DNA of 6,521 bases from positions 1 to 6,521 of the forward strand of contig CAJBSQ010000155.1 in the NCBI GenBank assembly GCA_903958265.1, in the 5' to 3' direction. The position numbers and the translations under genes were made by a program. The notes beneath the pieces were generated by a model. The model saw only the letters and a list, made by a program, of their open reading frames with translations, did no database searches and was not told the DNA's origin. This document shows, piece by piece, positions 1 through 5,940 of the stretch (positions within the stretch are counted from its first letter, which is position 1; the number at the start of each line of letters is the position of its first letter). Source of the stretch: an uncultured Planctomycetaceae bacterium (GTDB lineage Bacteria; Planctomycetota; Planctomycetia; Pirellulales; UBA1268).

Positions 1-2
1 AG

Positions 3-704
3 GCCCGGCGGCTGTGCAACGAAGGGCTGTCGGCCGCCGACCGGAGCGACCTGGTACGGGCCGAAGGGCTACTCGAGCGGGCGGTGAAGAGTTGCCCGCT
101 CGACATCGATGCCCGGCGGCACTACGCCGAGGTGCTCTGGAAGCGGGGAGAGCGGATGGAAGCCGTCACACAGATCGGCGAGGCGCTCAAACTCTCGCCG
201 GGGGATGCGGCGCTCTGCGTGCAGGGCGGGGGCATGTATCTCGAGATGGGGCTGTTCGACGACGCGGAGCGACTGGCCCAGGAGGCGGTGCGGGCCGCAC
301 CGGGATCGGCTGATGCCTGGCATCTGCGGGGGCAGGTTTCCCTCGCCCGGGGCCAGCCCGACCCGGCGCTCGCCGATTTCCACCGGGCGCTCGCCATCGA
401 TTCCAGCGACCGCGGGGTGCTGCTCGACACCGCCGAGGCCTACCGGCGGCTCAACAAGCCGCAGCGGGCACTCTCAACACTCGCCATCCTCGGCGAGACG
501 TACGGCCCCAACCAGACGCCGTCGAGCGTGATGGTGATGGAGGCGCTCGCCCAGGAAGCGCTCGGGCGGCCGGCCGACGCGATCGACAGCTACAAGGCGG
601 CGATCGCCAGGGGCACCGCGCCGGCCGACGCAGCCACGAGGCTCGCGGTGCTCGAACGCGAAACCCAGACAGCCACCGCCCCCGCCGCACCCACCCGCCG
701 CTAA
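3..704 (+). CDS. TPR repeat protein, 5' end cut off by the window edge
   Basis: The reading frame is open from the left edge to a TAA at 702-704, giving 233 visible residues, so the true start lies outside the window. A GTG at 84 is in frame, but helical repeat sequence continues upstream of it, so it is probably not the start. Four repeats follow one another at an exact 34-residue period (visible residues about 35-68, 69-102, 103-136 and 137-170). They carry typical TPR positions, for example HYAEVLWKRGERMEAV and AWHLRGQVSLARG. A partial repeat precedes them, and a degenerate one (about 175-205, EALAQEALGRPADAIDSY) follows. The tail is Ala/Pro/Thr-rich (TATAPAAPTRR). TPR arrays are protein-binding scaffolds, and nothing here identifies a partner or an enzymatic domain. 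Any signal peptide or lipobox would lie upstream and cannot be judged. It converges on the permease gene with only 13 bases between the stop codons. Confidence 0.9.
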   Translation, partial: ARRLCNEGLSAADRSDLVRAEGLLERAVKSCPLDIDARRHYAEVLWKRGERMEAVTQIGEALKLSPGDAALCVQGGGMYLEMGLFDDAERLAQEAVRAAPGSADAWHLRGQVSLARGQPDPALADFHRALAIDSSDRGVLLDTAEAYRRLNKPQRALSTLAILGETYGPNQTPSSVMVMEALAQEALGRPADAIDSYKAAIARGTAPADAATRLAVLERETQTATAPAAPTRR

Positions 705-717
705 GCAGCCGGTGGGC

Positions 718-2394
718 TCACTCGCCGGTGGTCGTCCGCCCGGTGAGTAGGTCAAAGGCGGCGATGGAGGGCACGAGGAGGGCGAGCGTGCCAAACCCGT
801 AGGCAGCGACCACGACCAGGAAGACTTGCAGGCTGCTGCCCTGGAGAAACCCGGTGATCGCGACGAACGTCAGCGCGGGCAGCAGTGCCGAGGTCCAGCC
901 CACGGCCGGCGAGGGATTCCGCGCCGACAGTGCCGCATAGAGTCCGATGGCGCCCCCCACGATCGCGGCCAGAAACGGGGCAAGCTGCAGCTCGAAACTG
1001 CCGCCAAACGCCACCATGATCCGCATCGCGGTGGCCACGCCGACGAACAGGAAGGCCACGATGCCCAGGGCCACGGCGATCGCCCGGCGGGAGGTCGTGT
1101 GCGACAGGCCCGCGTAGACGCCGAGCACGGCGACGAAAAAGATGAGCACTGCGAGGCCGAGGGCCAGGTAGCCGCCGTGCTCGGGCGTGGCCAGGCCCAG
1201 GGGCACCAGGGCCAGGCAGAGCACCAGCGGCAGCGCCACCATTTCCGCGGCCGATCCGAGCACCCCGAGCAGCTTTCCCCAGACGAACTCCTTGGGTTCC
1301 AGGTCGCTGACGAGGAGCAGATCGAAGGTGCCGCGGTCGCGTTCGGTGGTGACGCTCGTGACCGCCAAAGCCGTGATGGCCAGCAGGCTCGCCACCACCA
1401 TGGGCACCACCGCGATGGCCACGGCCGCGCGGTCGGGCCGGGGCGATCGGGCCTGCGCCACGACGGCGGCGACCGCGGCGACGAACAGGAGGAGCCAGGC
1501 CACCCGCACCACGATCATCGCCCGGCCGTGGGCCCGCGTTTGGAGTTCGCGCCAGAGCACGGGGTTGCTCCAGACCGGCCGCGATGCCTGCCGCGCGGTG
1601 GCCGAGCCGGTCTCCCCCTCGGCCCGCGGCCGCAGGTGCACCACCGTGTTCCAGGCCCGAGCCCGCGTGATCGCCCATCCAGTCGCGACGGCGACGAGGC
1701 CGGCACAGCAGCCGAGGAAAGAGGGAAGGGTGCTGCCGCCCGTGGGCGACACCGATGAGAAGAGCGCGCGTGCCGGCGACACCATGGCGGCCACCTCCTG
1801 GCCCCAGGCCACGGCCGCAGCCTCTCCGGCGGCCAGCCAGGCGACGAGCAGGAAGGCGGTGATCGCGAGCGCCTGGAACGTGGTGTCGCGCCAGAAGGCA
1901 ACGGCGTTGGCGATACTCGCCGCGGCCGCGGCCGCAGCCGCCGTGACCACGAACATCCGGACGATCTGCACGGGCATGATCCCACCGAAGACCGTGGCCA
2001 GCGTGAAGATCGGCACCGCGGCCAGCAGCAGCAGCCCGGTGCGGAGCAGGCTGCCCGACAGTTTCCCGAGCACGAGTTGCGCGTCGCCCAGACGGCTGAC
2101 GAGCAGGAGCTCCATGGTCTTGCGGTCCTTCTCGACCCCCACCGCCACCACGCTGGCGAGGGCCGCTGACATCATTGCGAGCGCCAGTTGGAGCGGGCCC
2201 AGAATCCGCATCAGCGTGCCGCCGAAGCGGGCCGCGTCACCGACGGTGGCGATGGCCTGCGTGCCGGTGACCAGGAGCCAGCAGGTGGCGATGATCCCCA
2301 GGAGTGTCCCCGCATACACCGCTCTGGCCACGTAGAGGCCGCGGGCCCTGGGGGCGACCAGCACTTCCCGCTCGCAGACGGCTCCCAGAAACAT
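718..2394 (-). CDS. Two-module ABC-2 type transporter permease
   Basis: A 558-residue, very hydrophobic integral membrane protein starting at ATG 2394 and ending with TGA at 718-720. The start fits the family, with a short cytoplasmic lead (MFLGAVCEREVLVAPRARG) before the first membrane span at about 22-45. I estimate about six spans in the first half and six to eight in the second. The halves are homologous. Residues 87-112 (EKDRKTMELLLVS...GKL) align without gaps to 350-375 (ERDRGTFDLLLVS...GKL), with 14 of 26 positions identical. The entry motif RE...R...R at 9-24 recurs at 282-297 within NPVLWREL. The ERDRGT-LLLVS loop is characteristic of ABC-2 permeases, where it precedes or contacts the ATPase-coupling region. 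The family moves lipids, drugs, polysaccharides or other substrates out of the cell using a separate ATPase; the substrate here is unknown. No ATP-binding subunit is encoded on either side. The linker at about 250-275 is polar and probably cytoplasmic. The Shine-Dalgarno sequence is weak. Confidence 0.88.
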   Translation of the reverse strand: MFLGAVCEREVLVAPRARGLYVARAVYAGTLLGIIATCWLLVTGTQAIATVGDAARFGGTLMRILGPLQLALAMMSAALASVVAVGVEKDRKTMELLLVSRLGDAQLVLGKLSGSLLRTGLLLLAAVPIFTLATVFGGIMPVQIVRMFVVTAAAAAAAASIANAVAFWRDTTFQALAITAFLLVAWLAAGEAAAVAWGQEVAAMVSPARALFSSVSPTGGSTLPSFLGCCAGLVAVATGWAITRARAWNTVVHLRPRAEGETGSATARQASRPVWSNPVLWRELQTRAHGRAMIVVRVAWLLLFVAAVAAVVAQARSPRPDRAAVAIAVVPMVVASLLAITALAVTSVTTERDRGTFDLLLVSDLEPKEFVWGKLLGVLGSAAEMVALPLVLCLALVPLGLATPEHGGYLALGLAVLIFFVAVLGVYAGLSHTTSRRAIAVALGIVAFLFVGVATAMRIMVAFGGSFELQLAPFLAAIVGGAIGLYAALSARNPSPAVGWTSALLPALTFVAITGFLQGSSLQVFLVVVAAYGFGTLALLVPSIAAFDLLTGRTTTGE

Positions 2395-2420
2395 CGCGTG
2401 CCCGCCGTTTCAGCCGGCCA

Positions 2421-2450
2421 TTGGAAAAGGGGAATCTCAGGCGATAGAGT
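2421..2450 (+). promoter_or_regulatory. Candidate sigma70-type promoter for the exported TPR gene
   Basis: TTGGAA at 2421-2426 and TAGAGT at 2445-2450 are separated by 18 bases. Each matches four of six positions of the TTGACA/TATAAT consensus. They lie in the divergent gap between the permease start (2394) and the TPR start (2524). Transcription from here would begin near 2457 and give a leader of about 67 bases. The same kind of -10 element (GATAGACT) lies upstream of the DUF3467 gene. Assigned by eye only. Confidence 0.5.
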
Positions 2451-2509
2451 ACCGGATCGTGAGGGCTGCGGGTCTTACCTAGATCGAGCGTTTTTTAAAA
2501 ACTCTTTTC

Positions 2510-2514
2510 AGGAG
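2510..2514 (+). promoter_or_regulatory. Ribosome-binding site that fixes the start at 2524
   Basis: AGGAG at 2510-2514 is nine bases from the ATG at 2524. The open frame continues far upstream (to about 2188), but that part is antisense to the permease. The Shine-Dalgarno match and the signal peptide directly after this ATG settle the start. It sits at the end of an unusually AT-rich run (2491-2509). Confidence 0.75.
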
Positions 2515-2523
2515 CGTCTGAGC

Positions 2524-3915
2524 ATGGATTACGGCTTCAGGTTCCAGTTCCGCCAGTGGATGATGGTCGCCGTGGCCGCGGCGATGGCAGGCAGTGCCGT
2601 GTCGGCCCAGGCCCAGGTGACCGCTCAGGCCCTCGTGGGCAGTGCGGTTTCCGACGACAGCATGGACAAAGAGATCAACAACGCCATCGCGCGGTTCCGC
2701 GATCGCGACATCGACGGCTGCCGGGCGATCCTCGAGCGTGCTAAGAGCAACAATCCGAAGCTTCCTCCCCCGGGCGTGATGATGGCCACGCTCTGGCTGG
2801 CGGTAAACCAACTCCCCCAGGCTCGCGAAGAACTCGAGAACGCGGCGGTGAAGTCCCCGGCCGACCCCGAGTCGTACCTCAAACTCGGCGACCTCGCGTT
2901 TGGCGAGGGCCGGATCACCGACTCGGCGGTGCTGTTCGACAAGGCCTCGGTGCTAACCGCTGCCTTCACCGAGAATCAGAAGCGGAAGCGGGATTTCGAC
3001 ATCCGCTGCGAGGCGGGCACGGCCGCCGTGGCCGAGCGACGTCGGCAGTGGGATGTGGCGCAGAAGAACCTCGCCAAGTGGATCGAGCTCGATCCCGACA
3101 ACGCCGGCTCGCGGCTCCGGATGGGCAACGTGCTCTTCCAACTCGGCAAGGAGACCGAGGCACTCGAGCAGTTTCGCGAGGCCAAGAAGATCGACAAGAA
3201 CGCGCCGCTACCGGAGCTGGCCATGGCCCAGCGGAACGACGAGGCCAAGAAGCGTGACGCTGCGAAGAAGTGGATCCAAGACGCGATCAAGGCCGCCCCG
3301 AGCGATTCGGCGGTGCAGCTATTTGCCGCTCGCTGGTACCTGCAGCAAAACGAGCTCGAGGCCGCGAAGGCTGCGGCCGACACGGCGATCAAACTCGACG
3401 CCAAGAACCTGGAGGCCAAGTTCGTCCGAGGCCTCGTGGCCCGCGTGGGTCGCGACTACACCACGGCGGAGAAGTTCCTCAATGAGGCCCATTTCCAGTC
3501 GCCGGGCAACTTCGACGTCAGCAACTCGCTGGCGCTGATCCTGATCGAGAGCGAGAACGACGACGACCGTCGCCGGGCGCTCGAACTGGCCGACACCAAC
3601 GTCGCGAAGTACCGGGAAAACACCCCCCAGCAGATCCCGGCCGTGACGACCCTGGCCTGGGTGTTCTACAAGCTCGGCCGTCGCGAGGATGCCGAGCGGA
3701 TCCTGGAGCAGGTGCGGCGGAGCAACGCGCTCTCCTCTGACGGCGCGTACTACGTGGCCAAGATCCTCACGGATCGCGGCGAGAAGGACCTGGCTCGCAA
3801 GATCCTCGACGAGGTGCTCGCCAACGAGCCGATGTTCGCCACGCGGTCCGACGCGGTCGACCTGCTGTCGAAGCTCAAGAAGGAAGCGGGCGAGCAGCCC
3901 GCTGAGAAGAAGTAA
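2524..3915 (+). CDS. Exported TPR repeat protein
   Basis: A 463-residue protein. Residues 1-30 form a Sec-type signal peptide: a positively charged start (GFRFQFRQW), a hydrophobic core (MMVAVAAAMAGSAV) and cleavage probably after SAQA (A30), or after A28. The mature part is almost wholly alpha-helical TPR-like repeats. The clearest are at about 84-115, 116-149 (YLKLGDLAFGEGRITDSA), 160-192, 194-227 (RLRMGNVLFQLGKETEAL), 262-294, 295-328 and 405-437 (AYYVAKILTDRGEKDLA). The region around 329-370 is less regular and acidic (ESENDDDRRR). The C-terminus is charged (KKEAGEQPAEKK). No catalytic domain is visible. A scaffold or assembly role in the periplasm is inferred from the signal peptide and repeats. 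The gene appears monocistronic, with its own candidate promoter and ribosome-binding site, divergent neighbours upstream, a hairpin just after the stop and a convergent gene beyond it. The repeats do not closely resemble those of the TPR gene at 3-704. Confidence 0.92.
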   Translation: MDYGFRFQFRQWMMVAVAAAMAGSAVSAQAQVTAQALVGSAVSDDSMDKEINNAIARFRDRDIDGCRAILERAKSNNPKLPPPGVMMATLWLAVNQLPQAREELENAAVKSPADPESYLKLGDLAFGEGRITDSAVLFDKASVLTAAFTENQKRKRDFDIRCEAGTAAVAERRRQWDVAQKNLAKWIELDPDNAGSRLRMGNVLFQLGKETEALEQFREAKKIDKNAPLPELAMAQRNDEAKKRDAAKKWIQDAIKAAPSDSAVQLFAARWYLQQNELEAAKAAADTAIKLDAKNLEAKFVRGLVARVGRDYTTAEKFLNEAHFQSPGNFDVSNSLALILIESENDDDRRRALELADTNVAKYRENTPQQIPAVTTLAWVFYKLGRREDAERILEQVRRSNALSSDGAYYVAKILTDRGEKDLARKILDEVLANEPMFATRSDAVDLLSKLKKEAGEQPAEKK

Positions 3916-3924
3916 GCGGCAGCC

Positions 3925-3942
3925 CGCGGGGGCGACCCCGCG
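3925..3942 (+). terminator. Strong hairpin after the TPR gene, possible terminator
   Basis: A perfect 7-bp GC stem (CGCGGGG/CCCCGCG) closes a GCGA loop, which is a GNRA-type tetraloop. It lies ten bases after the TAA of the exported TPR gene and before the end of the convergent gene. No run of T follows on either strand, so it is not a classical intrinsic terminator. It may terminate weakly, protect the 3' end or block read-through. Confidence 0.45.
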
Positions 3943-3967
3943 TCGTGCGGGTCGGCCGGGTGGCGAG

Positions 3968-4321
3968 TCAGTTCGCCGCCGGCCGGCCCGGCGCCGGCCG
4001 TGGTGTGGGAACCGTTTCGATGGCGACCGGCGGCGGCATCGTGGGCGTTGGCATGGAACGGATGGTGACGCCACCGACCGGCGTGCCGGGCTCGACGCCT
4101 ACCGACGGCACCGGCCGCGGGCGTGTCGCCTTTCGGCGGGCGCGGATCCGATCGCTCCGCAGCGGGATGCCAGGATAGGCCTCGATCGGCACTTCCAGAC
4201 TCGGCAGGCCGATGCGGCTGCCGTCTCCGAAGTAGGTGAACATCTCGATCGCTGGCAGTTCGGCGGCCCAGGCGACGAGCGCGGCGGTAAGAACCGCGGT
4301 GGCGAACCTCGTACGGCGCAT
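3968..4321 (-). CDS. Small secreted proline-rich protein of unknown function
   Basis: A 117-residue protein from ATG 4321 to TGA at 3968-3970. The first ~20 residues look like a signal peptide: MRRTR, then a hydrophobic stretch (FATAVLTAALVAWAA), with cleavage after AWA (A19) or LPA (A24). The mature part has a short ordered-looking segment (residues 27-54, including MFTYFGDGSRIGLPSLEVP). A basic patch follows (RARRKATRPRP, about 60-70), then a Pro/Thr/Val-rich tail that is probably disordered. The frame is open upstream to an ATG at 4450, but that extension would place 43 polar, proline-rich residues before the signal peptide, so 4321 is preferred. No good Shine-Dalgarno sequence precedes it. 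I do not recognise the family. Export across the inner membrane is inferred, and no catalytic or cofactor motif is visible. The bias in the tail partly reflects the high GC content, which lowers confidence a little. Confidence 0.65.
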   Translation of the reverse strand: MRRTRFATAVLTAALVAWAAELPAIEMFTYFGDGSRIGLPSLEVPIEAYPGIPLRSDRIRARRKATRPRPVPSVGVEPGTPVGGVTIRSMPTPTMPPPVAIETVPTPRPAPGRPAAN

Positions 4322-4488
4322 GGGTGGGATGCTTTCTGGAGGCCCGTCGTCGGGGGGCGATGGAGCCGGGAATCCCCAGCGCCTTGAGAGTGATCGGCCC
4401 GCGATGGCCGCGACGTGCACCCCTTCCGCCGCAGGCTTCCCATTCGTCACGACCCCACCCCAGGCCGGAGCAGGGTAGGCTCAAAGGT
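4322..4488. other. Divergent intergenic region of 167 bases
   Basis: This gap separates the start of the secreted proline-rich gene (minus strand) from the start of the membrane protein (plus strand), so it should hold promoters for both. Apart from the TAGGCT element at 4476-4481, I see no convincing -35/-10 pair, RNA gene or repeat. Both strands have open frames through it, but these are typical of GC-rich spacer DNA. Confidence 0.6.
4476..4481 (+). promoter_or_regulatory. Possible -10 element giving a leaderless transcript
   Basis: TAGGCT lies seven bases before the ATG at 4489, so transcription from it would start at or next to the first base of the start codon. The hexamer matches three of six consensus positions (T, A and final T). 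No good -35 box is visible at 16-18 bases upstream. AAAGG at 4483-4487 is only one base from the ATG, too close to act as a normal Shine-Dalgarno site. Tentative. Confidence 0.3.
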
Positions 4489-5412
4489 ATGCCCGTCGCC
4501 GTTGATCTCCCGCTGGTCTGTTGCGTTGCCGCGATCGTTGCCGCGGCCGCCGCCTGCCTCGGAGCCTTTCTCGTGCGGGGCTCGACGGCGGTGCCTGCGG
4601 CGGCATGGGCCTGCGCGGCGGCGCTGGCTCTGGCCGCCGAGTCGGCAGTGCGGGCGACTGGCGGGCTCACCGAGCCGGCCGCATTCGCCGCGGCTCGGCT
4701 GGGCGTCGTGGCACTCTCGATGTGCCCGACCATGTCCCTGCTCGGGGCGAAGCGGCCGCAGCACGGCGTGTGGCAGTTCATCGTGGCCTCGCTGGCGGGC
4801 ATCCTGGCACTGCCGGCGGTGTCGGCCTCGCTCGTGCGGCCTGGCTCCCTGCCCGACGTGCATCCCCTGCAACAGTGGTTCATGCCGCTGCTCGCGGCGG
4901 TGGGCTGGATGAACTTCGCCGCCACGCGTCACGGTCTCGCGGCCGCGATCGTGACGATCGGCCAGCTCCTGCTGCTCAAACCGTTTCTGCCGTTTGCTGG
5001 CGAACTCGACCTCGGCCGGATCGCCACGACCGATGCCATCGGTGCGGCCCTGCTGGCCGTGGGGTCGGTCGCGGCGGTGGTGCAGTCGGCGGTCTGGCCT
5101 GTCGGTGGTCGGCGAGTGAGCCATCCGCGGGTGGATGACGCGCGGCTGGTGGCCGCCGTCGAGCGGCCCTTCCTCGCCCTCCGCGAGACGCTGGGCGCGG
5201 CCTGGACGCTGCGGATCGCGGAGCGGTTCAACGCCACGGCCGCGGCCCGTGGATGGCCGTGTCGGCTGCGGTTTGGCGGCCTCGATGTGGGCGGCGATGT
5301 CGGAGACCGCCCCTGGCAGGCCGACGCGATCCGCACGGCGCGGGCGCTGGTGCGTCGGTTCGCCTCGGACGACTGGCTCCGACGCCACGGCGGCGAGGCG
5401 AAAAACCCCTGA
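4489..5412 (+). CDS. Multi-spanning membrane protein with a soluble C-terminal part, function unknown
   Basis: A 307-residue protein. Residues 1-203 contain about six to seven hydrophobic segments (roughly 8-29, 34-52, 66-84, 95-115, 128-145, 150-168 and 182-203). Between them is a distinctive polar loop with CPTMSLLGAKRPQHGVWQF at 79-97. From about 205 to the end the chain is soluble and charged. It includes ERPFLALRETLGAAWTLRIAERFN (225-248, given here as one helix-like region) and a WPCRLRFGGL turn (256-265). The ATG at 4489 is preferred because the hydrophobic domain begins at once; an upstream in-frame extension to 4324 is Arg/Pro-rich and lacks family character. From memory, similar proteins with the CPTMSLLGAKRPQ loop occur in other planctomycetes as hypothetical proteins. 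No transporter or enzyme signature is seen, and I assign no function. It is followed by a promoter-like signal for the DUF3467 gene, so a shared transcript is possible but not required. Confidence 0.82.
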   Translation: MPVAVDLPLVCCVAAIVAAAAACLGAFLVRGSTAVPAAAWACAAALALAAESAVRATGGLTEPAAFAAARLGVVALSMCPTMSLLGAKRPQHGVWQFIVASLAGILALPAVSASLVRPGSLPDVHPLQQWFMPLLAAVGWMNFAATRHGLAAAIVTIGQLLLLKPFLPFAGELDLGRIATTDAIGAALLAVGSVAAVVQSAVWPVGGRRVSHPRVDDARLVAAVERPFLALRETLGAAWTLRIAERFNATAAARGWPCRLRFGGLDVGGDVGDRPWQADAIRTARALVRRFASDDWLRRHGGEAKNP

Positions 5413-5427
5413 AACACGAGGCTGCGA

Positions 5428-5457
5428 GTGACTTCCCACCCCGGCGGGTGATAGACT
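5428..5457 (+). promoter_or_regulatory. Candidate promoter for the DUF3467 gene
   Basis: GTGACT at 5428-5433 and TAGACT at 5452-5457 are 18 bases apart, each with four of six consensus matches. They lie in the 124-base gap between the membrane-protein stop and the DUF3467 start. The predicted leader is about 73 bases, similar in length and -10 sequence (GATAGANT) to the candidate promoter at 2421-2450. Confidence 0.45.
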
Positions 5458-5523
5458 TCGAACCTTTCGGGCATGGCGGCCGTACGGTCGTCGTCCCTCG
5501 TTCCACTTGCGTTTTCCCTTCCT

Positions 5524-5527
5524 GGAG
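5524..5527 (+). promoter_or_regulatory. Ribosome-binding site for the DUF3467 gene
   Basis: GGAG at 5524-5527 lies nine bases before the ATG at 5537. This supports the ATG over an in-frame TTG at 5507, which lies upstream of the Shine-Dalgarno site. Confidence 0.7.
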
Positions 5528-5536
5528 TTCCGTCCC

Positions 5537-5854
5537 ATGCCCGAAGAGACCCAGTCCGCACAGCCCATGCCCGTCCCCGTCGACGAGTCGCACATCCTCG
5601 CCACCTACGCCAACTTCTGCCGCGTGACCGGCACGCCCGAGGAGCTCATCGTCGACTTCGGGCTCAACAAGCAGGTGGGGGGCACGTCGCCCGAGACGAT
5701 CCAGCTCACGCAGCGGATCATCGTCAACTTCTTCACCGCCAAGCGGCTCGCGTATGCGTTGCAAATGGCGGTCGTCCGGCACGAGCAGGCCTTCGGCCCT
5801 CTCGAGACCGACGTGCAGAAGCGGGTCGTGCACCAGCAGTCGGCCAGGGCCTGA
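5537..5854 (+). CDS. DUF3467 family protein
   Basis: A 105-residue soluble protein starting at ATG 5537 and ending with TGA at 5852-5854. After a Pro-rich lead (residues 1-15) comes the DUF3467 core: TYANFCRVTGTPEELIVDFG at 23-42, then IQLTQRIIVNFFTAKRLAYA at 55-74, then MAVVRHEQAFGPLETDVQKR at 77-96. The length is normal for the family. There is no signal peptide or membrane span, so it should be cytoplasmic. DUF3467 has no established biochemical role that I can state. The family is widespread in planctomycetes, which is one of the best clues to the organism. It has its own promoter-like signal and ribosome-binding site. A strong hairpin follows the stop and separates it from the GAF-domain gene, so the two are probably not simply one operon. 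Confidence 0.9.
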   Translation: MPEETQSAQPMPVPVDESHILATYANFCRVTGTPEELIVDFGLNKQVGGTSPETIQLTQRIIVNFFTAKRLAYALQMAVVRHEQAFGPLETDVQKRVVHQQSARA

Positions 5855-5870
5855 CCGTCGGATGATGGGC

Positions 5871-5902
5871 CGGCGGCGAGGTGGGCTCTGCCACCGCCGC
5901 CG
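5871..5902 (+). terminator. Long intergenic hairpin after the DUF3467 gene
   Basis: CGGCGGCG (5871-5878) pairs with CGCCGCCG (5895-5902), and GTGG (5881-5884) pairs with CCAC (5891-5894). This gives a 12-bp stem with a two-base bulge and a six-base loop. It starts 17 bases after the DUF3467 stop. No T-run follows, so it could be a weak terminator, a 3' stabiliser or a structure in the leader of the next gene. Confidence 0.45.
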
Positions 5903-5940
5903 TGCCCGTCACACCCAAGCGCCGGCGGAAGATCGCATCC

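Noticed and set aside
708..731. Direct repeat GCCGGTGG (708-715 and 724-731) at the convergent junction
   Set aside because: It is only 8 bases in GC-rich DNA and forms no hairpin, so chance is a sufficient explanation.
826..2335. Long plus-strand open frames opposite the permease
   Set aside because: Their translations are Arg/Gly/His- or Ala/Thr/Arg-rich with no domain character, as expected from frame shadows of a GC-rich gene. The minus-strand frame encodes a clear membrane protein.
2188..2523. Upstream extension of the exported TPR frame
   Set aside because: It lies antisense to the permease and would bury the signal peptide. AGGAG and the ATG at 2524 give a better start.
4322..4450. 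Longer start (ATG 4450) for the small secreted protein
   Set aside because: It would put 43 polar, Pro-rich residues before an evident signal peptide.
4324..4488. Upstream extension of the membrane-protein frame
   Set aside because: The extra residues are Arg/Pro-rich and unlike a membrane protein N-terminus. The hydrophobic domain begins directly at the ATG at 4489.
5480..5487. Palindrome CCGTACGG in the DUF3467 leader
   Set aside because: Too short to support an operator on its own, and no second copy was seen nearby.
3750..5604. Long minus-strand open frames over the small secreted gene, the membrane protein and the DUF3467 start
   Set aside because: Low-complexity Arg/Pro/Ala/His-rich translations with no motif, overlapping well-supported genes on other frames.
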